DNA of 5,285 bases from Oscillospiraceae bacterium (GTDB taxonomy: Bacteria > Bacillota > Clostridia > Oscillospirales > UBA929). The position numbers and the translations under genes are program-made. Under the pieces are notes generated by a model. That model was given only the letters and a program-made list of their open reading frames with translations, was not told where the DNA came from and did not search any database. The DNA is taken from positions 1-5,285 of the forward strand of contig JAISVO010000113.1 of NCBI GenBank assembly GCA_031271525.1, given 5' to 3'. Shown piece by piece: positions 1-5,020 of the stretch (its first letter is position 1; the number at the start of each line of letters is the position of its first letter).

Positions 1-843
1 GTCCCGCTCACCCGGATCACCCGGGAAGCGGCGCAGGCTTTCTGCGAATCCCTGCAAAAACGCGGCTTTTGCGCCAACACGGTGCGGGACATCCTCGGCG
101 TCCTGAACTCCGCGATGAAAGTTGCCAAAATTGAGAACCTTATTCTGGTGAACCCGTGCGAGAGCATACGGCTGCCGCAGTCGGGGGCCACCAGCCGCCG
201 CGCGTTGGATCGGCGCGAGCAGGCCCTGTTGGAGGAGAGTCTGCTGTCGGAGGGGCAGAGCGTCGAGCTGGGCGTCCTCCTCTCCCTCTACGCGGGTCTC
301 CGGATCGGCGAAATCTGCGCCCTCCGCTGGGAGGACGTGGATTTTTCAACGCACACCCTGACCGTCCGGGGGACGCTGCAGCGGGTCGCCCTCTATGACG
401 GCCGTTCGCCGAGCAAGACCGGGCTGATGCTCGGTCCGCCCAAGAGCCGGCGGTCGTTCCGTTCGGTCCCCCTGCCGCCCGACCTCTCCGTGATCTTGGA
501 GAGGCGTTCGGGCCGGGGCTATGTCCTGACAAACTGCGAGGAGCCGGTGGAGCCGCGCACCCTGCGGGCGCGTTGTTCGCGCCTAACCGGGAGGATCGGC
601 CTGCCGGTCCCCTTCCAGACCCTCCGTCACACCTCTGCGACCCGCTGTCTGGAGCACAATTTCGACTTCCAGACGGTGGCGGAGCTGTTGGGCCACGCCA
701 CGGCGGACACCACGATGCGTGTCTACGCCCACAGCGTCCCCGAGCACAAGCGCTTCCTGACCGATCGCCTGCGCCTCCTTGCCCCGAGGTATTCGCACCT
801 ATCCCCTCCTACCTCCCCGGAGGGGCGCTGCGCGGGCTGCTAG
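1..843 (+). CDS. Tyrosine recombinase / phage-type integrase, 5' end outside window
   Basis: Site-specific DNA recombinase of the tyrosine (lambda-integrase) family, which cuts and rejoins DNA through a covalent 3'-phosphotyrosine. The frame is open from base 1, and its first 60 or so residues look like the end of the SAM-like core-binding domain (…NTVRDILGVLNSAMK…NPCE), so the gene starts to the left; a GTG at 82 is inside the domain and is not the likely start. 280 residues are visible. Catalytic positions by visible residue: Arg I in AGLRIGE (R101, bases 301-303), the beta-hairpin Lys in GPPKSRR (K148), Arg II in TLRHTSATR (R209), His III in LLGHA (H232) and the nucleophile Tyr in RVYAHS (Y242). 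The usual first His of HxxR is Gln (Q206, codon CAG at 616-618). The style resembles Tn916/phage integrases more than XerC/D. Its stop overlaps the stop of convergent pyrB. The family is certain; the element it serves is not visible. Confidence 0.93.
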   Translation, partial: VPLTRITREAAQAFCESLQKRGFCANTVRDILGVLNSAMKVAKIENLILVNPCESIRLPQSGATSRRALDRREQALLEESLLSEGQSVELGVLLSLYAGLRIGEICALRWEDVDFSTHTLTVRGTLQRVALYDGRSPSKTGLMLGPPKSRRSFRSVPLPPDLSVILERRSGRGYVLTNCEEPVEPRTLRARCSRLTGRIGLPVPFQTLRHTSATRCLEHNFDFQTVAELLGHATADTTMRVYAHSVPEHKRFLTDRLRLLAPRYSHLSPPTSPEGRCAGC

Positions 844-1892
844 ACGCCGGGAGGGGTAACTAGCGGGTGTTCGCAGTAGCGGCAGACGCCGCCGCCGCTT
901 GCCGGAAGATAGGGTTCGGTCTGTGTGATACAGCGCGGGTTACCGCAGGCCGTCCCGCCGCCCGGCTCGGGTTCTTTCACGGTGAAGGGCGGCAATGAGC
1001 AGAGTTCCAGCAGGAGGGCCATCCGGGCCGTCAATCCGTACCGCGCCTGATCGAAGTAGGCCGCGCGGGGGTCGTTGTCAACCGCCTCTGGGATCTCCCC
1101 CGCCCGGGGCAGCGGGTGGAGTATCAGGAGGTCCTTGGGCGCTTCCCGCAGGATCTCCGGCGTGAGGGTGTAGCGGAGCTTCAGCCGTTCGTACTCGGCG
1201 GCGTCGGTGAACCGCTCCCGCTGCACCCGGGTCATATAAAGGATGTCCACCCCGCCGGCGGCCGCGCGGAGGTCGGGCTCCTCGGTGAGGTTCAGGTTCT
1301 TGCAGGAGCGTTTTACGTAGCCGGGCAGCGCCAGCTCCGGCGCGGACACCAGAACGGCGCTCACCCCCTCGAACCGCGCCAGCGCGCGGAGGAGGCTGTG
1401 CACAGTCCGCCCGTACTTCAAGTCGCCGCAGACGCCGATCCGCAGATTCCCGACACTTCCGCGCAGCCGCCGGATCGTGACGAGGTCGGTCAGGGTTTGG
1501 GTCGGGTGGTTGTGCCCTCCGTCCCCCGCGTTGACGACGGGCGCCGAGCTGTAGAGCGCCGCCGCCATCGCGGCGCCCTCCTTGGGGTGGCGCAGGGTAA
1601 CGACATTCGCGTAGCCGGAGATCATGATGATCGTGTCTTTCAGCGTCTCGCCCTTGGAGACGCTGGAAGCGGCGGGGTCGGAGAAGCCGAAGACGCCGCC
1701 GCCGAGCTTTAACATCGCGGCCTCGAACGAGAGCCGGGTCCGTGTGGACGGCTCATAAAAAAGGGAGGCTAAGGTCTGCCCGCGAAGGGCGTCCCTGTAG
1801 TCTCCCGGGCGCTCGGCGATCTCCTCGAACCGCCGGTATAAGCGCTGCCATTCCTGTTCCGACAGGTCGGTGAAGTCAATCAGGTGTCTCAT
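840..1892 (-). CDS. pyrB: Aspartate carbamoyltransferase with fused PyrI-like zinc-binding tail
   Basis: Catalyses carbamoyl phosphate + L-aspartate to N-carbamoyl-aspartate, the committed step of pyrimidine synthesis, in the cytoplasm. Visible signature residues: STRTR (49-53, carbamoyl-phosphate loop), SVSKGET with K80 (equivalent to E. coli Lys84), HPTQ (129-132) and HPLPR (259-263). The catalytic chain appears complete by about residue 305, the family's usual length. About 45 extra residues follow: a Gly/Pro/Glu linker (about 303-314), then C316-x4-C321 and C337-x2-C340 with CITQTEP and CRYCEH around them. This matches the zinc-binding C-terminal domain of PyrI (C-x4-C…C-x2-C), with a shorter middle loop and no PyrI nucleotide-binding domain. 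The ATG has an AAGGAAAGG ribosome site 8 bases upstream (1901-1909). It is the last gene of the leftward cluster, 71 bases after the amidotransferase gene. No other pyr gene is in view. Confidence 0.95.
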   Translation of the reverse strand: MRHLIDFTDLSEQEWQRLYRRFEEIAERPGDYRDALRGQTLASLFYEPSTRTRLSFEAAMLKLGGGVFGFSDPAASSVSKGETLKDTIIMISGYANVVTLRHPKEGAAMAAALYSSAPVVNAGDGGHNHPTQTLTDLVTIRRLRGSVGNLRIGVCGDLKYGRTVHSLLRALARFEGVSAVLVSAPELALPGYVKRSCKNLNLTEEPDLRAAAGGVDILYMTRVQRERFTDAAEYERLKLRYTLTPEILREAPKDLLILHPLPRAGEIPEAVDNDPRAAYFDQARYGLTARMALLLELCSLPPFTVKEPEPGGGTACGNPRCITQTEPYLPASGGGVCRYCEHPLVTPPGV

Positions 1893-1924
1893 ATGGGCAA
1901 CCTTTCCTTATGTGGAATACGGAC

Positions 1925-1971
1925 TTACGTAAACAAGAAAAGCCGTGACTATGGATTGCGAAATTACGTAA
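1925..1971. repeat. Pair of identical TTACGTAA palindromes upstream of pyrB
   Basis: TTACGTAA occurs at 1925-1932 and again at 1964-1971, each followed by A on the + strand, so a 9-base direct repeat (TTACGTAAA) recurs 39 bases apart. Each copy is its own reverse complement. The second overlaps the stop codon of the amidotransferase gene, and the pair fills most of the 71-base gap before pyrB. The pair could be an operator for a dimeric regulator or an RNA stem (8 bp, 31-base loop), or it may be chance. No recognisable binding-site family is assigned. Confidence 0.4.
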
Positions 1972-2569
1972 AGAGCAGCCTCAACCCGTTTTCGTCCTTT
2001 TCCGGGTGCCATTGAACGGCGCGTATCCGCCCGGTCCCATCCCCCAGCGCTTCCGCGATGCCGTCCCCGCTCCGCGCCGTGACGCGCAGCCCCCGCCCGG
2101 CTTCCCGCACCGCCTGATGATGATAGCTGTTGACGAGCAGCGTATCGCCGGTTTCGGTTGTGACCGGGTGGCGGAGCGGTTCCCCCGCCTCGGAGGAATG
2201 GATCAGCCCGCATTGGCTGGGAAGATCCTGCCACAGGGTGCCGCCCAGAGCAACGTTGATCACCTGCATCCCCCGGCAGATACCAAAGATCGGTTTCCCC
2301 TGTGATTGCAAGAACCTTCTCAACAATGAGAATTCTAATTCGTCCCTCGGGACATCCAGTTTCTCGCTGCCGTTTGTCAGCGGGGCGCACCCGAAGCGCT
2401 CGGGGGCGATGTCCCCGCCGCCCGGCAGCAACAGGGCGTCAAACTCATTCGGCTCCGGTATGGGATCGCCCGGATAGACCACAACGCCGTCATGCCCAAA
2501 CCGGGTCAGCGCCGCGAGATACTCGTCTTTAAGCGGATTCAGCGTCCCGCCGGTCAACAAAAAGCGCAC
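1964..2569 (-). CDS. Class I glutamine amidotransferase-like hydrolase (peptidase C26, PuuD type)
   Basis: Probable gamma-glutamyl hydrolase of the family that includes gamma-glutamyl-GABA hydrolase PuuD; it uses a Cys-His-Glu triad to release glutamate from gamma-glutamyl amides in the cytoplasm. Numbering from the GTG start: DALLLPGGGDIAPERFG (about 44-60) and RDELEF (75-80) are PuuD-type signatures, FGICRGMQ carries the nucleophile C98, NSYHHQAV is about 147-154, and QWHPE holds H188 and E190. At about 201 residues it is somewhat short for the family (roughly 230-250), mainly at the N-terminus. I place the start at GTG (2567-2569) because the AAGGGAGG site at 2580-2587 then lies 10 bases upstream; a TTG at 2578 would lie only 1 base from it. 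It sits 29 bases after the coiled-coil gene and 71 bases before pyrB, so it is probably co-transcribed. No polyamine genes are nearby, so the substrate is unknown. Confidence 0.88.
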   Translation of the reverse strand: MRFLLTGGTLNPLKDEYLAALTRFGHDGVVVYPGDPIPEPNEFDALLLPGGGDIAPERFGCAPLTNGSEKLDVPRDELEFSLLRRFLQSQGKPIFGICRGMQVINVALGGTLWQDLPSQCGLIHSSEAGEPLRHPVTTETGDTLLVNSYHHQAVREAGRGLRVTARSGDGIAEALGDGTGRIRAVQWHPEKDENGLRLLFT

Positions 2570-2579
2570 GATTCGCAAA

Positions 2580-2587
2580 CCTCCCTT
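2580..2587 (-). promoter_or_regulatory. Ribosome binding site that decides the amidotransferase start
   Basis: The minus strand reads AAGGGAGG here. The spacer is 10 bases to the GTG at 2569 and 1 base to the TTG at 2578, which favours the GTG start. Confidence 0.65.
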
Positions 2588-2598
2588 ATGGGATCAGT

Positions 2599-3588
2599 TT
2601 ATTCGTACGCTTCGTCCTCATGACCGTCGAATTCTTCCGGCATGAATTCTCGCACCCGGGGACGGGGATCGCTCGCAAGCTTGCTGAGTCCCTGTTCCGT
2701 CTCGCCGAACCGGTCGGACAACCGGGCGAAAAAGCCCCGCATCCGGTCCAGCTCCAGCACAACTTCCAGCGACGACGCCTTCCCTTCCGCGATGACTTCG
2801 TTGAACCGGGCGCGGGTGTCCGCGATCAGGCGGGCGGTCTCGGCTTTCACCGCCTCGGCTTCGCGGAGGTTACGCTCCAGCGCCTCCCTGCTCCGGTCGG
2901 TCTGCTCCATCTCCTCGGTCAGGGCGCGCACCCGCTCGGCGAGTTTTTGGAGGTTACCGCTCAGGGCGGCGATCCTCCCGTTCGCGGCTTCCCGTTCGGC
3001 GAGGAGCTCCTGTCGCTCGCTCATGATGTGCGCCCGCTCGGAGAGCCACGCCGCCCGCTCGTTGACGATGTCGGCCAATTCCTGCTCCCGCCGGGTCAGG
3101 GTTCCGATCACCGAGTCCCGTTCGCCTTCAAACACGGCTTTCTCCCGGAAGGCGCGGGAGATTGATTCGCTTTCGGCCTTCCGCCGCGCTTCGGCGGCTT
3201 CCAATTTCTCCTTCAGAGTATCCCGTTCCTTCCGCATTTCGTAGAATTGCAGAAGGAGCGCCTCCCTTTCGGAAGACGCCGACCCATCTTCGGGCATCGC
3301 CCGTTCCAATTTCAGCGCCGCAAGCTCCGCATCCAGCGCTTCGGCGCGTTTTGCCAAACTATCCCGCTCTTCCACAAGAGAGGCAACTTCCGCCTGAGCG
3401 GCGTGCTGCCGCCCCGACTTACCCCGCGCCGCCACGGCGTCGTCACGCTCACGACGCAACTTGTCGGCGCCGGCCCGTAGCGCTTCGGCTTCCTCCCGCC
3501 GCTCCTTGGACATCTGCGCAAGGTAGTCCACCACGTCGCGTGTGTTGAAACCGCCGACAATACTCTTGCGGAAGGATTTGTTCTTCAA
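2599..3588 (-). CDS. DivIVA-like coiled-coil protein
   Basis: A 329-residue, highly charged protein. Residues 5-24 (SFRKSIVGGFNTRDVVDYLA) resemble the N-terminal lipid-binding segment of DivIVA/GpsB-type proteins, where a G-[YF]-[ND]-x2-[DE]-V-x2-[YF]-L pattern precedes the first coil. From about 26 to 260 the sequence is almost unbroken Glu/Arg/Ala/Leu heptad-type helix, with a probable break near 98-106 (MPEDGSASS). A second helical part (about 255-300) and an acidic tail (EEFDGHEDEAYE) follow. There is no signal peptide or membrane segment. By family analogy it would act at the inner face of the membrane in division or polar growth, but the function is inferred only from the N-terminus and the coil. 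The start is TTG, and its TTGA overlaps the thioredoxin stop; GGAGG at 3596-3600 lies 7 bases upstream. The overlap implies translational coupling to thioredoxin. Confidence 0.8.
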   Translation of the reverse strand: MKNKSFRKSIVGGFNTRDVVDYLAQMSKERREEAEALRAGADKLRRERDDAVAARGKSGRQHAAQAEVASLVEERDSLAKRAEALDAELAALKLERAMPEDGSASSEREALLLQFYEMRKERDTLKEKLEAAEARRKAESESISRAFREKAVFEGERDSVIGTLTRREQELADIVNERAAWLSERAHIMSERQELLAEREAANGRIAALSGNLQKLAERVRALTEEMEQTDRSREALERNLREAEAVKAETARLIADTRARFNEVIAEGKASSLEVVLELDRMRGFFARLSDRFGETEQGLSKLASDPRPRVREFMPEEFDGHEDEAYE

Positions 3589-3896
3589 GCCAGCGCCTCC
3601 AGCAACGTCTCCTTCGGTTGTACGCCGACAAACCGGGCGGACTCTTCGCCGTCCCGGAAAACGATCACGGTGGGGATGCTCATTACGCCGTACTGGGCGG
3701 CGATGGGACCCTCGGCGTCCACGTCGAGTTTACAGACCTTCACGTCAGGCGTCTCCTCCGCGATTTCGTCGATCACGGGTCCTAGCATACGGCAGGGGCC
3801 GCACCACGACGCCCAAAAGTCCACCAGCACGGTTCCGTCGGCTACCTCCCCGGCAAATGTGCCGGCGCTCAAATGCGTTACCTTTTCACTAGCCAT
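3585..3896 (-). CDS. trxA: Thioredoxin
   Basis: Small cytoplasmic dithiol-disulfide oxidoreductase, normally reduced by thioredoxin reductase, that reduces protein disulfides. It has 103 residues, the family's normal length. The active site is WCGPC (31-35) inside FWASWCGPCRM; the cis-proline is P75 in MSIPT, followed by the typical VIVFRDGE strand and turn. It also contains C55 (DVKVCKLDVD), as seen in many thioredoxins. ATG start with AGGAG at 3906-3910, 9 bases upstream. It is the first gene of the leftward cluster, behind a perfect-consensus promoter, and its TGA stop overlaps the TTG start of the coiled-coil gene. No reductase gene is in view. Confidence 0.96.
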   Translation of the reverse strand: MASEKVTHLSAGTFAGEVADGTVLVDFWASWCGPCRMLGPVIDEIAEETPDVKVCKLDVDAEGPIAAQYGVMSIPTVIVFRDGEESARFVGVQPKETLLEALA

Positions 3897-3912
3897 TGTG
3901 TGCTTCTCCTCT

Positions 3913-3926
3913 CAGTGTTATCACTG
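3913..3926 (-). promoter_or_regulatory. Inverted repeat CAGTG-N4-CACTG in the trxA leader
   Basis: On the minus strand CAGTGATAACACTG lies between the -10 box (3943-3948) and the ribosome binding site (3906-3910) of trxA. The arms are perfect 5-base complements around ATAA. It could be a repressor site just downstream of transcription start or a small leader hairpin. No regulator is identified. Confidence 0.4.
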
Positions 3927-3942
3927 TCCAGCGAGTATCGTT

Positions 3943-3971
3943 ATTATACCCATCGCCGGAATATTTGTCAA
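3943..3971 (-). promoter_or_regulatory. Perfect-consensus housekeeping promoter for trxA and downstream genes
   Basis: Minus strand TTGACA (3971-3966), a 17-base spacer and TATAAT (3948-3943): an exact match to the sigma-A/sigma-70 consensus in both boxes and spacing. Transcription would start near 3936, giving a leader of about 40 bases before the trxA ATG. This is probably the main promoter of the trxA to pyrB cluster; no comparable promoter was seen inside the cluster. Confidence 0.9.
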
Positions 3972-3991
3972 GGGACGGGCCACTTACCGCA

Positions 3992-4016
3992 TAAAAACAG
4001 GGAGGTTTCCCTCCCC
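3992..4016 (-). terminator. Intrinsic terminator after ireB
   Basis: On the minus strand GGGAGG (4015-4010), a GAAA loop and CCTCCC (4005-4000) form a perfect 6-bp GC-rich stem, followed by TGTTTTT. It starts about 15 bases after the ireB stop and ends about 20 bases before the trxA -35 box, separating the two transcription units. Confidence 0.88.
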
Positions 4017-4030
4017 GAAAAGCCGGCGGA

Positions 4031-4270
4031 TTATTTGAGGTAGTAACGCACCAGCTCAGAGAGCAGTTCGTCGCGGTCTAGCTTGCGGATCATGGCGCGG
4101 GCGTTTTTGAAGCTCGTAATGTAAGTGGGGTCCTCGGAGAGGATATAGCCCACAATTTGGTTGACCGGATTATAGCCCTTCTCTTGAAGCGCCGCGTAAA
4201 CGGCGGTGAGGGTCGACTTCATTTCGAGGTTACTGTCCTCTACGATAGCAAATTTTCTAGTGTGATCCAC
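4031..4270 (-). CDS. ireB: IreB / UPF0297 family regulatory phosphoprotein
   Basis: Small cytoplasmic protein of the Firmicutes UPF0297 (YrzL) family. In Enterococcus faecalis, IreB is a substrate of the PASTA kinase IreK and acts as a negative regulator of cephalosporin resistance; the role in this organism is inferred. 79 residues, close to family length. The hallmark EKGYNPVNQIVGYILSEDPTY is near 28-48, then KNARAMIRKLDRDELLSELVRYYLK to the end. I chose the GTG at 4268-4270: it restores the family's N-terminus (DHTRKF), and GGAGGGAGG at 4279-4287 lies 8 bases upstream. A later ATG (residue 20) would delete conserved residues, and the open frame further upstream is untranslated leader and promoter. 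T4 may match a phosphorylated threonine of the enterococcal protein. In many Firmicutes this gene lies between alaS and ruvX; here it is monocistronic, with its own promoter and terminator. Confidence 0.94.
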   Translation of the reverse strand: MDHTRKFAIVEDSNLEMKSTLTAVYAALQEKGYNPVNQIVGYILSEDPTYITSFKNARAMIRKLDRDELLSELVRYYLK

Positions 4271-4300
4271 CGTCCGCGCCTCCCTCCGTTCCGCGAGGAC

Positions 4301-4330
4301 ATTATACACGAAGCGGGAAGGGTTTGTAAA
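4301..4330 (-). promoter_or_regulatory. Promoter of ireB
   Basis: Minus strand TTTACA (4330-4325), an 18-base spacer and a perfect TATAAT (4306-4301). The start of transcription would fall near 4294, leaving a short leader that contains the GGAGGGAGG ribosome site. Confidence 0.82.
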
Positions 4331-4382
4331 GCCCTTTTTTCCATTATGAAGCCCCACAGGTAAAGTTTTGGGTAAAATCTGA

Positions 4383-4411
4383 TTGCAAACACCGGCGTTC
4401 CGTTGTATACT
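4383..4411 (+). promoter_or_regulatory. Promoter of the HPt gene
   Basis: Plus strand TTGCAA (4383-4388), a 17-base spacer and TATACT (4406-4411), a good sigma-A-type match about 34 bases before the ATG. It is divergent from the ireB promoter, and the two -35 boxes are about 50 bases apart, so a shared regulator is possible but not shown. Confidence 0.75.
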
Positions 4412-4444
4412 GAAGGGGGCAAGCCATAACGGAAGGAGAATGGG

Positions 4445-4792
4445 ATGATGATTCTGGCAAACGCGCGGTATCTGGATATGGCCGACGCGATGAAGCGTCT
4501 CGGCGGGATGAAATCGATTTATACGGGGCTGTTGCGTAAGTTCTTGGACAACACCGAGATCGACGCGCTCCGGAGGGCGGAAGCGGCCGGGAACAACAAG
4601 GAGATCGGCGAGAGCGCCCATGCGATCAAGGGGCTTGCCGCGAACCTCTCCCTTCCGGCGCTGACCGAAGCGGCGGCGGCCCTCAACACCGCGATGCGGA
4701 ACGGCGAAGCGCCCGGCGCGCTGCCGCAAGGGGTCTACGACGCGTGGGAAAAGACCAAGACGGTGATTGAAGACACCTTGAAAGACGGTTAA
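4445..4792 (+). CDS. Stand-alone histidine phosphotransfer (HPt) domain protein
   Basis: A 115-residue, all-alpha cytoplasmic protein made of one HPt domain, which relays a phosphoryl group between receiver domains of two-component phosphorelays. The phosphorylatable residue is H59 in the motif AHAIKG (58-63), followed by LAANLSLPALTEAAAALN; K62 and G63 are the usual companions. The first helix (about 11-35, MADAMKRLGG…YTGLLRKFL) matches the N-terminal HPt pattern (…LGGD…Y..LL..F). There is no kinase, receiver or membrane segment. AAGGAG at 4433-4438 lies 6 bases before the ATG; a second ATG directly follows (4448) and is equally possible. It is monocistronic, with its own promoter and terminator-like hairpin, and no histidine kinase or response regulator is in view, so the partners are unknown. 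Confidence 0.9.
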   Translation: MMILANARYLDMADAMKRLGGMKSIYTGLLRKFLDNTEIDALRRAEAAGNNKEIGESAHAIKGLAANLSLPALTEAAAALNTAMRNGEAPGALPQGVYDAWEKTKTVIEDTLKDG

Positions 4793-4795
4793 GCC

Positions 4796-4830
4796 AAAGG
4801 CAGCCCGCAGCAATCGCGGGCTGTTTCCCC
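4796..4830 (+). terminator. Probable terminator after the HPt gene
   Basis: CAGCCCGC (4801-4808), a 7-base loop and GCGGGCTG (4816-4823) make a perfect 8-bp stem just after the stop codon. Upstream AAAGG partly pairs with the downstream TTTCC. The T-tract is short and broken (TTTCCCCGTTTT), so termination may be incomplete. Confidence 0.7.
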
Positions 4831-4844
4831 GTTTTCAGAAGGAC

Positions 4845-4967
4845 GCCGGCTCGTCCGGCAGACGGTTCCCGACAATCCCCGTCACGGCGTTCGGTCAATC
4901 GGCCCATCCCCATAGCGAACGTCTCGTTCTATGTATAGGGTGGCAAAACGCAACGGGGAAACCCGTT
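4845..4967 (+). other. Intergenic region with a series of small hairpins upstream of the lipoprotein gene
   Basis: This stretch has no credible gene. It holds four short inverted repeats: GCCGG/CCGGC (4845-4849 with 4855-4859), GACGG/CCGTC (4861-4865 with 4879-4883), GAACG/CGTTC (4917-4921 with 4925-4929), and AACGGG-GAAA-CCCGTT (4952-4967), a perfect 6-bp stem with a GNRA tetraloop. None is followed by a T-run. They may belong to a structured leader of the downstream gene or be chance in GC-rich DNA; no known riboswitch class was recognised. Confidence 0.3.
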
Positions 4968-5020
4968 ATCATCATTACACTGGCTTTAATTGTAACATAA
5001 AAAGGATGTAAGGACAAATC

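Noticed and set aside
140..532. Arg/Gly/Pro-rich minus-strand frame
   Set aside because: It is antisense to the integrase catalytic domain, and its composition is typical of a shadow frame.
795..845. GC-rich inverted repeat CCTCC-GG-GGAGG as a terminator for integrase or pyrB
   Set aside because: The loop would be only 2 bases and no T-run follows on either strand.
1116..1712. 198-residue open frame on the + strand
   Set aside because: It lies wholly antisense to the well-supported pyrB and has no recognisable motif; long antisense frames are expected in GC-rich coding DNA.
1893..1963. Separate promoter or PyrR-type attenuator in front of pyrB
   Set aside because: Only weak -35/-10 look-alikes were seen, and there is no terminator/anti-terminator pair or PyrR-binding loop.
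1908..2390. 160-residue open frame on the minus strand
   Set aside because: It overlaps the amidotransferase gene in another frame, has low-complexity Arg/Gly composition and no family signature.
2620..3244. Two + strand open frames of 181 and 200 residues
   Set aside because: Both are antisense to the coiled-coil gene and owe their length to its repetitive GC-rich codons; no start context or motif supports them.
4271..4813. N-terminal extension of the ireB frame to a 260-residue protein
   Set aside because: The upstream part runs antisense through the HPt gene and contains the ireB promoter and ribosome site; IreB proteins are about 80-90 residues and the GTG at 4270 gives the family N-terminus.
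4942..4967. c-di-GMP-I riboswitch
   Set aside because: Short similarity only; the closing stem and the second tetraloop-receptor arm of the class are missing.
4966..4998. Possible promoter for the lipoprotein gene (TTATCA with TTTAAT or TAACAT)
   Set aside because: Spacings are 13 or 21 bases and both boxes are weak, so no promoter can be supported.
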